Notes: generated from the sequence alone by a model not told the origin. Shown: positions 25,258-37,466, counted from the first letter of the stretch. The stretch is 64,000 bases of DNA from Antedon mediterranea (GCF_964355755.1 NC_092673.1:31749001-31813000); one strand, 5' to 3'. Numbers and translations are program-made.

Positions 25258-25560
25258 AGTTAACAAATTAGTAAAAATCGTATGTTAGTAATAAACATTA
25301 AATATAATTTTTAAATATTTGCAAAATACGTTAGTTAAGAACTTTTGTAAAATAACATGTTATTGCTAGAAATAAAGTCAATTTTAATGTATGTAAAGAA
25401 GTAAGATATTAGTAAAAATCGTATGTTAGTAATAAACATTAAAAAAGATATTGTTTCATTGTTACATTTTAAACTATTTGCAAACTATATTACTTATTAG
25501 TTAAGTAGTTTTGTAATATAACATGTTATTACTAGTAATAAAGTCAATTTTAATGCATGC
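25258..25560 (+). repeat. Tandem duplication in the 3' flank of the FLYWCH gene
   Basis: Two related units (about 25268-25400 and 25412-25560), each with AAAAATCGTATGTTAGTAAT and an AATAAAGTCAATTTTAATG ending, so there are two candidate poly(A) signals. Confidence 0.65.
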
Positions 25561-25712
25561 TAGTGGTTAGGCCTATATATGAAAAAAACAATTATAAATA
25601 TAAATGTTATATTATATGTTTATTTATAAAATATGGTAGTTAAGTTAATTCGTTTGTAAATTCTCAAACTTATAACATGTCTAAATAAAAATACAGGAAT
25701 TGATAATAAATG

Positions 25713-25970
25713 TGTTAAGATTGTATATAATAAAATAATTTTCATTTTTCTCTATCTGTGATGAATCTAACTGTATCTGAAAAGAAATCGTAATATTCTA
25801 TACAATAATACAAATGTAGAGAAAAATCGGTAAAGCAATGCACCCCTATTTTTTTAATGGAATAAGCCACGGAGATCGCTAATCTAAACAATGCATTTAA
25901 TATAAACAATGCAAGCAAGCCTGGCGTTCCATACTAAATACATGCAGCCGAACTCGTTGGCGGCCGAACA
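25713..25970 (+). repeat. Second copy of the 250-bp repeat
   Basis: Nearly identical direct copy of 22275-22525 (shared starts GTTAAGATTGTATATAATAA and ends CATACTAAATACATGC). The 3.4-kb spacing could reflect two insertions of one small element or LTR-like ends; no TG/CA termini or polymerase were found to support LTRs. Confidence 0.75.
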
Positions 25971-26714
25971 AGACGGTATTCTGCCAGGCTGGGGCCAGCT
26001 ACATGTGTGCGCTGATTTCTGTGACTCGTCAGCCCTGGGACTACTGTCTAAATCATAGTATTTGAGGGCCCCTTTATTGTCCGCATTTGCTTGTTGTTTA
26101 TGGTCACCATTGTACAAACAAAGTTTAATAAAAAATATAGGCCTAAATAGGCCATTTGGAATAAAAATAAAACCCTCGTCTGCAGCGCACACACATCCAC
26201 ACAGCCTGGCGCCGCCGATAGGAATTCTACATATAATACAACAGACACGATATGAAAAAAAATCCCAAGTCCTTATACAATGACGTCACACACGTACCAG
26301 CACCCCATTGGCTGAATATGACGTAATGCAATGTTACCGTACCTTTAGTAAACAGAAGTTAGAATACGGTACCGTATCTTTAGCCACGGCGGTATTAATT
26401 AATATTGCATTCAATTCAATGCTACAGTTACAGTATGTGCGATGTCCTTCTTGTGCGTCCGTCGCCTTGCAAATAACGCAATGTGTTTGTTCGTAAAACC
26501 ATATCACATATTAACTCCATTGGCGAAAACGCGTAAGCTTGTTCATAGATAAAGTCATGTTTTTTGATAACATAACGATTAAAATCGAAATCTTTTTTTG
26601 GAATCTGTAAATTCAAGGTGTTATCACGATTTTGGTCGGATTTTGAGGACACTACCATTTTGTAGGGTCTTCACTTTCGAGGTCTTCGCTTTCGACACAC
26701 CCTACCTACTATGA

Positions 26715-27008
26715 CATGCATGCCTATATAACATGACACTTGATATCATTTTAAATCATACAAGCCTACCGCCGACCGGGCCATACCAGGCGTAGATTAG
26801 TAGTATGAACGCTATGTATTCAGGCCTAGGCTAGGCCTACTTAGGATGGGCTTACTTCTCAACCAACCTCCTGCTTAACTCTACCACTACTGTCACTCTA
26901 GTAGTACTAGTAGGTTAGGCAGGCCTGCCTGGTGTCGCGGCCTGGTCACTACTACGAGTAGGCCTAGCTAGCTAGGACGGCCTAGCTTCGCCTTATTGTA
27001 TTTGTAGG
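26715..27008 (+). repeat. Right copy of the flanking direct repeat
   Basis: Pairs with 17650-17915 in the same orientation; differs by small indels such as an extra GCCGACC near 26772. Confidence 0.8.
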
Positions 27009-27308
27009 CCTCATTATAGAGTACCTAGATATACATCGACACTAACTTTCATACAGTAAAACAACTCACTTCTTTTTATTGTATGGATCAAATTGAAAAT
27101 AAAAAAAAAGTTAAATTTAAAATACTGTTAATGACGCTCTGAATATACCTCCAATACCATATTTTTATAGTAATTTCTGAGAATGATTCAAAATTAAAGA
27201 TAAATATCGCATTTCCTTATTTTAGTAGTGCAAATATTGTTATAAGTTAGCATACCGTCGAAGAACCGAAGAAGGAAAACGAAGCGGTGGTGTTCCACCA
27301 GGCGGGCG
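27009..27308. other. Unassigned spacer
   Basis: AT-rich, no ORF or repeat recognised. Confidence 0.3.
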
Positions 27309-30300
27309 GCCGGCTGCGATTTTTTTTTTCGTACATAAGTTGGGGACCCTCTCATGAAACGTCACAAAATAAACATGAATAATTCATGATTAAATTTTCT
27401 TGTTCCGTGTGCACCCAAGCGTATAGCAACAAGAAGTGGTTACACAAGTGCGGTACGATTCTAGGCCTATCTCCGCTGTTGTTGCGGCGTGCGATTTCAT
27501 AGAAGAATAGCGGCGTTTTGTGTGGATTGTCGAAATAATCAGCCTTTAGTTTATGGTGTTTTTAATATAATTTATTACTAAAGAATTACGTGTTAAAATT
27601 ATAATTTCTATTAACATTATTAGGCCTAATTATTAGTCTCTAAACCCATGTCTATTCTAGGCCTAGTAGTAGCTGTGTGGGTGTGTGTTACGTGTGTGTG
27701 TTAGGTATGACACAATCCGAGTAATAAGTCAGCAAAATTAAACAATAAACATTACACAAAAATACATTTTTTATTCTCGTGGGTCTAATCTTCCCATCTC
27801 ATGTGTTCATATACGCGCATTTTTAAAGTTCCTGTAACTGCCCTAAAAATAATGCGAGTGATAGTCGTTATTCAAGTCCAACACCCAAGGTGCTCCTTTA
27901 TTCCTGTTTCTTGAATGTGAACCAGATTACTAAAACAAAACATAACAATGACCTATAAATGCATGTCTAGCAATATATGTGGCTCCTTAAGCGTCAAACT
28001 GAAAAGTTTTGTATTTAAGTTAAAACAAACAATATAAAAGACGATCCCTTAAACTAATTAAAAATGCAAAACCGTGTCGTCATAGCAACCGCTAACAAAA
28101 TCCTTGCGGTTAACTCCTCCTTCCTCTACAACGACGCGACACCTACATGCCATTGACATTGTATACGTAAATCAATTAAAATGATCACATGAACTATAAA
28201 GTTTTGCGAAGATTATTATAACTATAGTATCCAGGTGCTTAAAGGGGGGTTCCGGGTTTAAAATGAATAGTAAAAAATGTAAAATATATTTGTTTGTCTC
28301 TTGAACGGTAAAAGTTTCAATTTATATAAGCGCCCAGTGAAGCAGAACGAAGGCTGTGAAATCAGGCCAGATTACAAGTGCAGCTACGGCAAAATCACAC
28401 TGTGGTTACAAATTCGTGAAATGGTCCATCTTCCGACGACTCGTTATCAAAAACCATATCAATTACTTTTGTAAAATTATACTTATCTGATGTAATTTTA
28501 GTCGGTCTTCCCATTTATAAAGTCAATTTTTTATGAAAATTCATCAAAACAGTGAAAAATTAGATATGTTTGCACTTTACGTTTGCCGATTTTCGCACCG
28601 ACTTAGGAAAAAATCAAAATCAATGAAGCGTAACGTATACTGTACATTCCTGCTGAGGCTCGAGCGAGACGAAAATACACGTGCTCTCTCTGCTGCCCAT
28701 GCCTGGCATCGTCACGTGATAAGCAGATACAACAATACCAAACTGGTCGGGTCGAGTATACCCCGTCTATATAATCACAACATGAACGATGTACAGTATT
28801 TGATTGAAGGTCGACTTGACCTACCGGTATAGATAATATAGCTCGAATTAGAGAGTTGGAATATTTGTGTAGTGCAGCCTATAGTAAAAGGCCTGGTAGT
28901 ATCAATTCGCATAGGGTCTACTACACTAGCTAGCTCAATTTTTAACTGGGCCGGATCAGCTAGGTCTCCTTCCTACTACCTGGTCTACTTGCTTGATGCA
29001 TGAGTATCCGCTTTTTTGGAGAGTAAACTAAGCCTATTTTATTTTAGGCCTACTTAGACGATCGGGACACCATACGTGTGGACGGCGATCGGACCTTGTT
29101 TTGCTTCAATATTTACAGCCGATTTTGTAGAACGTTTTAGGTTTAGATTGTTTAGGAGTTTGGTTGATAGGATGGGTTTTGTTATTTATGGGCCAATCGT
29201 CTAGTAGTAGGCTAGCTAGGCCCATGGGCCCCATTGTTTTAACGTAGCCATCGTGGCATGGAATCCCTAGTCAGAATGGCTCTCGCCCATATTATTATTA
29301 GGCTAGGCCTAGAGTAGTATTGTACGTGAAGCCGATAATACGATCTGTACTATAGATAATAGAGGTATAAAAATAGTATAATTTATGACTCCGTATCTGT
29401 ACTAAATTTTGTATTTCATTAAATGTCAAATAAATATATGCTACTACTGTTATTATTACACTTTAGGCCTAGCTTAGAAAATCTACAAAAAATGTATTTC
29501 ACAATGATTGGGTGGTCGTCGTTTGACAGAGGAGAGAGATGTAAATTAGTTGACAAACACAACGTACATGACGTCGCGAGTTTGGAATCCACTGGTGACG
29601 TGATTTTGTGAATATCTCATGAATATTAATGAGCTTCCCTAAGCTGCTGAAAAACAGACTTTCCATGAATTTACCCTAAAATGTATATGAAATTTAATTT
29701 TTTTAATTTCTCGTTATTACTTCTTCATTCTGACATGTCTATATTGTTATAATATTTTTTATTTAATAAATAAACGATATTTAAAACCAATTTTAAACCC
29801 AGAATCCCCCTTTAATGCAATGCAGTAACTTTAACAATGAATTATTAATACTAATACTTTAGTAAATGATTAAATTAAGGTACAACGGGTCAAAGCCATA
29901 TCTCATCAATATATAGGCCTAGCTAGGCCTAGCTAGGTAACATAACCGAAATTAATGGCGTCTCAATAGAACTTGGCCTAATAACATTAAATCTGTATGA
30001 GTTATTGATCAATAAATGTAGCGGAATGCAGCTTACCGAAAATAGCAAAGTCACCCGCTATCTGCAGTACATAAACAATTCAAGTAAATATAAAAAATTA
30101 AACAATATACGTCAATATCCTATAATAAAAGTCACTAGCTGTGATCATACATCCTCTCCTCTCTAATGCAAGATACCTCTCTCCTCACATGGTCCTAAAA
30201 TGACGTCATTTTCTTAATAATGCGCCCTCTCTAAATATAAACTAGTTTGGGACCAAACAGTTCCTTTGAGTACATGCATATTGTTTGATAATAAAATAGC

Positions 30301-30661
30301 AGAATTAAAAAATTACAGTACACAAATATTATGCACATTTTTTATTCTTGTGGGTCTAAGCTTTCTTTGGGCTATGTCCAATGAATTTACTACTTAGTCT
30401 AATGTCTTGCCTAGCTGTCGATTAGCCTCGACACATTTTGCATAGTGGTGTGTGTGAGAAGAAGAGTGCGCGAGCGCGAAGGCAATCACGTCACGTGAAT
30501 TGACCTAGGATCCTAGGCCTACTGTAGAAAGAATCGTATCGCAGTTTAGTTGTGCTCACTTCTTGTTGCTATACGCTTGGGTGCACACGGAACAACAAAT
30601 TTAACTGATGAATTATTCATGTTTATTTTGTGACGATATGTACGAAAAAAAAAATCGCGGC
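27309..30661. mobile_element. Foldback/MITE-type element A, 3.35 kb
   Basis: The left end (GCCGGCTGCGATTTTTTTTT, then CGTACATAAGTTGGGGACCC) is matched in inverted orientation at about 30540-30661. The inverted end repeats near 30640 lack the block containing GGGGTCCCC. A 1.57-kb TTAA-flanked element is nested at 28243-29811. No transposase is seen. Confidence 0.7.
28243..29811. mobile_element. Nested TTAA-flanked element, Kolobok-like ends
   Basis: TTAA lies at 28239-28242 and 29812-29815. Ends are AGGGGGGTTCCGGGTTTAAA on the left and, reverse-complemented, AGGGGGATTCTGGGTTTAAA on the right. TTAA plus AGGGG ends is the pattern of Kolobok elements (family knowledge; assignment inferred). A 99-codon ORF (28533-28832) has no recognised domain. 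Confidence 0.7.
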
Positions 30662-31058
30662 CGGGAGTTTTTTTCGTACATAAGTTGGGGACCCCCTCAT
30701 GAAACGTCACAAAATAAACATGAATAATTCATCAGTTAAATTTTCTTGTTCCGTGTGCACCCAAGCGTATAGCAACAAGAAGTGATCGATACTTTTACAG
30801 TAGGCCTAGGATTCTAAGTCAATTCACGTGATTGCCTTCGCGCACTCTTCTTCACACACACACACACCACTATGCAAAATGTGTCGAGTCGATGCTAATC
30901 GACAGCTAGGCAAGACATTACACTAAGTAGTAATTCATTGGACATAGCCCAAAGAAAGCTTAGACCCACAAGAATAAAGAATGTGTATAATTTGTGTACT
31001 ACTGTATTTTTTTAATTCTGCTATTTTATTATCAAACAATATGCATGTAATCAAAAGA
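30261..31058. repeat. Long near-perfect palindrome centred near 30662
   Basis: Arms of about 385 bases (30261-30650 and 30672-31058) are inverted copies of one another with few mismatches, one 24-base gap and almost no spacer. They correspond to the ends of two elements of one family abutting head to head. A single strand could form a very long hairpin. Confidence 0.85.
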
Positions 31059-31552
31059 ACTGCGCGTATATGAACACATGAGATGGGAAGGTTAGACCCA
31101 CGAGAACAAAAAATGTATTTTTGTGTAATGTTTATTGTTTAATTTTGCTGACTCTAACACACACGTCACACACACCAACACAGCTACTACTAGAATAGAC
31201 ATGGGTTTAGAGAATAGTAATTAGGCCTAATAGTATCAATAGAAACTATAATTTTAACACGTAATTCTTTAGTAATAAATTATATTAAACACACCATAAA
31301 CTAAAGGCTGATTATTTCGACAATCCACACTAAACGCCGCTATTCTATTATGAAATCGCACGCGGCAACCACAGCGGAGATAGGCCTAGAATCGTACCGC
31401 ACTTGTGTAAACTACTGTAATCACTTCTTGTTGCTATACGCTTGGGTGCACACGGAACAAGAAAATTTAACTGATTAATTATTCATGTTTATTTTGTGAC
31501 GTTTCATGAGGGGGTCCCCAACTTATGTACGAAAAAAAAAATCGCGGCCGGC
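30662..31552. mobile_element. MITE B, 0.9 kb
   Basis: Its left end is CGTACATAAGTTGGGGACCC and its right end the reverse complement, finishing in GCGGCCGGC at 31552. The right half (31061-31552) also matches the first 512 bases of element A (27309-27820) in inverted orientation. Confidence 0.75.
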
Positions 31553-31574
31553 TATACTACTCTAGCCGGTTTCG

Positions 31575-32412
31575 ATCCAAGTCGGCCCTAAACCGTCTCG
31601 GCCAAAGTCAAGTCGGCCCCAAGTCAAGTCGGCCTCAAGTCAACTCGGCCTCAAGTCAACTCGGCCTCAAGTCAACTCGGCCTCAAGTCAACTCGGCCAA
31701 AAAATAATCGGTCAAATCGGCCCCGTTAAAGTATGGAACGCAAAAAGTGCAAATGAAGGGGATTGATAAAATAATATTTCTTCTTTTTTAACTATGAATA
31801 ATTCTGACTTTTAATGAATATTATTATTTAGACAATAATATATTTAGCAAAAAAAATAGGAATGATTTCACCAACTTTCCTTTAATTATTTACGTTTAAT
31901 ACAATTTCGTAGCTGAGCCTCCCTGCGCGTTTCCCAGCTTTTTCGATATCTACAACTGTTATGTGTTTTTGCTGACCGGGCGATTCCCCTTTTTTAAAAA
32001 CGCAAATCATGCACAAAAACGATGTACGATCATTTTTTCTATGGCCAAATGGTGGAACGTAGGCCTCCGTCTTCGATTTCCTAAAATACGGTACCTGCAC
32101 GTGTTTTTTTGTAACACGCGGGTACTTCTATTCATATCGGCAATGAGTTCATTTTTTTATAATTATGATATTATATTTTTTATTTCTTCATTTTTTTTAA
32201 AACGTGGATAGTAAGAATCGTAATAATATTAAGCACTTTTTGCGTTACATACTTTATTGTGGCCGAGTTGACCGATTAGTTTTTGGCCGAGTTGACGTGA
32301 GGCCGAGTTGACTTGAGGCCGAGTTGACTTGAGGCCGAGTTGACTTGGGGCCGACTTGACGTGGGGCCGACTTGACTTTGGCCGAGACGGTTTGGGGCCG
32401 ACTTGACCTGCA
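31575..32412. mobile_element. MITE with satellite-like arms (AAGTCAACTCGGCCTC)
   Basis: The left arm 31580-31735 consists of 16-17-bp units (AAGTCAACTCGGCCTC); the right arm 32255-32410 consists of the inverted units. Inner parts match too (AAAAAGTGC and its complement). The centre is AT-rich without a gene. Confidence 0.75.
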
Positions 32413-32664
32413 CCCCTCTAGGTCTGGACTACTAGCTAGGGTCTGGACTACTGATACTGAATAGGTTACATGGCCTAGCTTAAACTAATATTAAAAACTT
32501 AATTTTTACATTTATTTTGAATTATTTCAAGTTACAGTGATAATATTATTTAATTGTAATAATAAATGTTATGTATTTATTATACACATGTTATCTTCGC
32601 ATTTATTATGTTTTATTTTGAGTTATTTAGTTTCCAATAAATTATTATAATACCGATTGTCTGG

Positions 32665-32885
32665 TAGAATTTTGTTGCGCAATTTGAAAATTTACAGTTC
32701 GTTTTCAAATTGCGCAAAGGTGTCATATTGCGCAAGAACTATCTTGCGCAATTTACAAATTGTGCAGCGCAATTTAAAATTGCGCAAAGATTTTCTTGCG
32801 CCATTTTAAATTGCGCAAGAATTGTTTGCGCAATTTCAAATTGCGCAAGGATTTTTTTGCGCAAATCGTTCAAATCGCGCATAAC
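32665..32885. repeat. Cluster of TTGCGCAA-type palindromes
   Basis: About ten copies of a 15-20-bp unit built on AATTGCGCAA or TTGCGCAATTT in both orientations, for example AATTTAAAATTGCGCAA. It ends just before the Harbinger terminus at 32908. Confidence 0.7.
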
Positions 32886-33258
32886 ATAACCACGTTGTTC
32901 TTCACTAATAGCGAGCTTTCGTTTTAGTACGGAAGTAGTTCAGTACGGTAATTTGAACCGAAATGTGATCTACGCATGCTCAGAAATTTAAGACTCGCCG
33001 TAGCGCTAAATTTCAGAACGGTAGTGAGAAGAAATAGCGTCCTGTCTGAAACGAACATTCAGCTGTGTATTTTAATACAAAGGACACGATGGAAGCAGTA
33101 TCGTCAAAGGCAAAGCAGTTTAATCAGTCGTTATTATAGCTTTATGTAATCAAACATAGACTAGGCTATAGCATATTAAATGAATGTTCATTAATGTAGT
33201 GCTCTAGATCAGTGATGCCAAATATAAAATAAAAGGCGAAAGGCGAAAATCGTTATGT

Positions 33259-33784
33259 CTAAAGATACGGTACCGTATCCATACTTTTAAAAACTAAAGG
33301 TACGGTAATTATAGAGGGCGCTATGTAATGTGGATGTTAATCAAATACTGGTTATTGCATTGGTTTTCTGCAAGCCAGCTGTGTAGCCTAGTGGGCATGT
33401 GACGAGGCTTTGGCTTAAGGGGTTGGGGGTTCGATACTCTTCTTGACGTCTTTTTTTAATTTTTTTTTTATAGTTTTTAATTTAAGAGAGATTATTTAGA
33501 GGGTTAGGTTTTTAATATTTAGGAAGGAGTTTAATATTTAGGAACGAGTTTAATATTTAGGAACGAGTTTAATATTTAGGAACGAGTTTAATATTTAGGA
33601 ACGAGTTTAATATTTAGGAACGAGTTTTATATTTAGGAACGAGTTTTATATTTAGGAACGAGTTTTATATTTAGGTACGAGTTTTAGGAATGCAATTTTA
33701 CCGTACTTTTAGCAAACGGAAGCGCCCTCTATAATTACCGTATCTTTAGTTTTTAAAAGCATGGATACGGTACCGTATCTTTAG
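33259..33784. mobile_element. 526-bp TIR element with minisatellite and tRNA-like segment
   Basis: 64-bp terminal inverted repeats (33259-33322 and 33721-33784) differ at only about two sites and contain TACGGTACCGTA. The interior has, in order, a tRNA-like segment (about 33375-33445), a T-rich stretch and the 19-bp GGAACGAGTTTAATATTTA array (33521-33690). The right half is the same as 1-266 at the start of the window. Confidence 0.85.
33375..33445 (+). repeat. tRNA-like (pol III) segment inside the TIR element
   Basis: Contains TGTAGCCTAGTGGGC, like an A box, and GGGTTCGATAC, like a B box, about 50 bases apart, followed by a T run near 33450. No proper acceptor stem can be formed, so it is a SINE-type relic and not a tRNA gene. 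Confidence 0.5.
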
Positions 33785-33789
33785 CAACG

Positions 33790-34620
33790 GCGTAAAAAAA
33801 TTGGCTTAGAGATTCGGCCTAGGGCCTAGGCCTAGCCTAGCTAGCCTAGGCTAGTAGTAGTATAATAGAGGGCAAACCAGTGGCCTAATCGAACTAACTA
33901 GCCTAGGGCCTAGCTGCGATACCCTAGCTGCTGGCATTTAGGCTATCCCTACACGGTCCTACAAATAAACACAACTTGCACAAATAGGAGGTCTAGATAC
34001 GTAGGACCCCCTACTCAATAGATGACAGAAAATGACAAGTTCAATAATATTGATAAAAACTAGCTAATCAAATTATCTTCAATTCAATCCTGCTTTGCTT
34101 AAAACAAAGGAGTTGTTTACTTTATTAGATTTATAACAACTCCCTGCCAATGTAGCTTAAAGTATTTATCTTATTGTCATACAATATAAGATATATGTAG
34201 ATAAGCTTGTGTACATTTTATTATTTTTATCTTGATTTTTTATTTATTTTTTTTTCAAAACAGGCAGAAGAAATTAACACAAAAAAGAGTACAAACCGGT
34301 TAGTTAGATCTTTTTGGATAATTCAATAGTGCTCACTTTTTTACATTTATTTTAATATATTATTATTGTAAACTTTTTTTTTGTATGCATAAAACATATA
34401 ATATTATATATTAGTATGCTTTTTTCAGTCTGAAATAAATGTGTTATCAATGTCAATCAATATTAGCATTATTAATTGTATAAAGTGGATAGTTCATTCA
34501 AGCTATATTATTTATTTTCATTTATTACTTCATTAGATTAAAAACTCCTACACTGAATTGATGAGAAAAATATTACATTAAAAAACACTATCATAAATTA
34601 TGTGATTTTATTATTTATTT
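33790..34620. other. Harbinger 5' region without a clear gene
   Basis: Rich in TAGGCCTAG words. A possible short exon (34265-34299) lies between an AG acceptor and a GT donor (residues AEEINTKKSTNR), and could be 5' to the Myb-like exon. Confidence 0.35.
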
Positions 34621-34624
34621 CAGC

Positions 34625-35422
34625 ATGATCTGGGACAACCAAAAGGATCAGATTCTAATAGGAGAAGTAATCTTGGCTAGACCTTTTCAGTCCAAGAAGG
34701 GCACAACTGAGCGGGGAAAGGCATGGCAGGCTGTTGCTGATGCAATGAAGGCCCGTGAATACAAAGTTGACAGGCGGGCAGTGCGAGATCGCATATCTAA
34801 TTTGATGGATAAGGTGAAAGGAAAAAATAACAAAGAAAAGGCAGCCAGTGGAATTGCAGTGGAGGAGACAGATGCAAATAAGGGAAAGTATTGAAGAATT
34901 CATCCAAGAAGAGGAGGATATAGAAATGTTACCAAAGGAAAGAGGAGATGAAGAGAAGAAAAAGGCTGATGGTGCAGAAATGAGAAACATTTGGAGAAAC
35001 GCGGAAAAGGTAATGCCAAATTTATGTAAAATGTAGAGGCAGATTAAAGTGTTTTTTATCCCCCTCTTCCTTAGTTTAGTTCTTATTTTTGTAAATTTAT
35101 TTTTAGGCTTGATGTTGAAAGTAACACACCAAAAAGAAGGAATAGTGGGAATGACACAATCGGTATCATTAAAAAAAAAATGGAGATAGATCAGCAACTT
35201 CGAAGGGAGGAAATGGAGAGAAAAAAAGAGGAAGAAGAACGAAAGAGGGCAGAAGACAGAGGAAGAGAAAGACGATTTGAGGCCTTCCAACAGCAACAAC
35301 TGCAACAACAACAACAAATGCAGCAGCAAATACTTCAACAACAGCAACTCTTGCAACATCAAAACCAGCAAACGCAAACACTGATGATGGCATTTCTTAA
35401 GTCCATGGAAAAGAAAAACTAG
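34625..35422 (+). pseudogene. Harbinger-associated Myb/SANT-like DNA-binding protein, frameshifted
   Basis: Exon 1 follows a TTTCAG acceptor at 34623. It encodes the three-helix Myb/SANT-like module (WDNQKDQILIGEVI, ERGKAWQAVADAMK, VDRRAVRDRISNLMDK). A one-base frameshift near 34885 moves the reading into the frame with the acidic segment EEFIQEEEDIEM and NAEK at a GT donor (35009). Exon 2 (from about 35107) encodes a basic stretch (NTPKRRNSGND), a charged coiled coil and a Gln-rich tail ending at 35422. Its first codons do not join in phase, a further sign of decay. In Harbinger elements this protein brings the transposase to the nucleus and to the DNA ends (family knowledge). Here it is probably inactive. 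Confidence 0.7.
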
Positions 35423-37466
35423 ATCCTTGATATATTTTTTTATTGTGCTAATCTGTGCAATATACTTTCTACTATAGTTGTTTTTATATATATTTATGTG
35501 TTTATTAATGCATGCCTTTATTTATATATACTTATACCATTGTTTCTTTCAATCTATTAATTATTATCTTGAATGTTTTGAATACCATTGATGCCAAAGA
35601 ATATGTAGTTTAAATCAAAGAAGTTTTGTTTCTATATGAATGAGCATTAACAAAATATAATTAATACATGCTTTTCAATATCAATAAATAGAAACATTTA
35701 TTTACCTTACGACGTTTTAACATAATACCGGTAATTCAGCTATCACTTTAGTCACAATTACAATAATTTACATTTTAAAAATACACTAAATATTTGTTCT
35801 ATTGCAGGTGTATCTTTAGTGTTGGTATGTTATATACAGTTAAGTGTTTAAGAGTTTTCCAGGATTTTTATTTAAACTGGAACCATTTTATTTCTTTAAA
35901 TCTATTAAAGGTTCTCTTGTATTACAGTTAGATGTTTATGAATGTATATATGTATATGGTTACAATAAAAATATTTATATGAATAACTTCTTAAATTTAA
36001 ATGGAAACAGTTATTTACTTTATAATTATACAATTTTTAATAAATTCAATATCACTTCTATCACAATTATTTACAATAATTTAGAAAAAAAAATACATTC
36101 ATTGAAAATATTCTTCCAGCGATGGCGGTTCAAGTTCAAAATAGGCAGATGTATTGTTCTTATACACACATGTATGTGCATTTGTAAGTATTCCAGAAAC
36201 AATGTACATTTTGCCACATGCACTCAATTGCACTTTCTGAGACTTCTTATAGTCTGTAAATTTAAATATATTTACAATGTCACCAAATAGCCATTCAACG
36301 CTAATTCTGACTTTGGACATTGCCGCGTTGAAGGCCACTTGTTCTGGTGTTATTCGTACCGTCGGGAAAGGTGCTTGCAATTGTGGGCGCAATGGGTACG
36401 CAGGATCACCATACACGCACAATACATTTCCCTGTGGATCATGTGATCTGGCCTCAAGCTCTGTCAACAGACCCGATTCACGAAGGAGAAATGCATCATG
36501 TCTCTTCCCTTCCACAGGTCCATATAGGTGAGCTATGAGGCCATTGGGAGCTGTCACTGACTGGAATTTCATGGCATGGATTCTTTTGTGACCATTATAC
36601 ATAACTTGTTGATGCTGATTTGGTCGGCATATTGGCCTTACGGTTCCATCAACGAACCCCCAACAGTTCCTCAAAGCAGCACCCTTTGTGTGTGTTGCCT
36701 CAGAAAATTCCTGTAAATGTTGTGGGGATAACCATGGCTGATCTAAGGATGAGATCCGATGTCTATGGATGTCGAAGATGTAGTTGGTCATCCACTTAAA
36801 CGCCAAGTAAAGCTGTGGTACTGAACGTCCATAGTCCTTGATAAGATCTCCATATCTACAAGGATATGCATACCTTTGGAGTGTGATGCACAAAGCCTCA
36901 AGTCCATCAATTTTCGACTTATTCTCCAGAATTACAGTTGGTGGCACCCCCAAAGCATGTTTCAGCCGGTAGATATCATTTTTCTGGAATCTAAGGGAAA
37001 TAATAATACACAGTATATTTTAAATCTCATAATAGATAACATACATGATACTGGACATGTTATGGGCATCATATATTAATTTAATATTTAATCAACATTT
37101 ATTACTAAATAGTAGCTTCTGTAGATAGTATAGTAGCCTACTAGGGCTATACATAAAAGAAAGCAATACCTTCAAGGTATATGGAAGTATAATTGTTAGT
37201 AACCAATGTTAAATGTATTTAAGCTTTATAATGCCTTAACGTTATCTAGCCCTACCTAGTAGTAGATTATAAATTGATAAATAAAGTGCTACCCTGATTT
37301 AGCCTGATGGTCGGCTTACCTGAAATAGCTGTTGCATTCATCATCGTTGAATTTATCCAAGTTGAATTGATATTCATCACTTTTATACTGAAAATCAGGA
37401 TTACTTGGGGAATTCATACTATACAACATAATGAATTCTTCCTCGTCCAGAACATCTGATATATAG

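Larger units (their letters stand above)
17916..26702. mobile_element. Large nested inverted-repeat element
   Basis: Ends are GGGTGTGTCGAAAGCGAAGA on the left and its reverse complement on the right. The left arm (17916-18193, continuing at 21814-21966) matches the right arm (26240-26702) in inverted orientation. The left arm is interrupted exactly where a TTAA-flanked element (18194-21813) is inserted. Both arms contain a TACGGTACCGTA motif related to the TIR family at 1-266 and 33259-33784. The interior carries a PHD/FLYWCH gene and 250-bp direct repeats. No transposase is recognised. Confidence 0.75.

Noticed and set aside
22275-25970. LTR retrotransposon bounded by the 250-bp direct repeats
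   Set aside because: Repeats lack TG/CA ends and target duplications, and no gag or pol sequence lies between them.
28533-28832. 99-codon ORF inside the Kolobok-like element
   Set aside because: No recognisable domain, and length is within what chance allows.
33375-33445. tRNA gene
   Set aside because: A- and B-box-like words are present but no cloverleaf or acceptor stem can be formed; treated as a SINE-type relic.
34655-35377. 240-codon minus-strand ORF rich in Leu and Phe
   Set aside because: Antisense to the Myb-like gene's charged coiled coil and Gln-rich tail; the composition follows from that.
35844-36290. 148-codon plus-strand ORF
   Set aside because: Largely AT-rich low-complexity sequence overlapping the 3' end of the transposase in antisense; no similarity.
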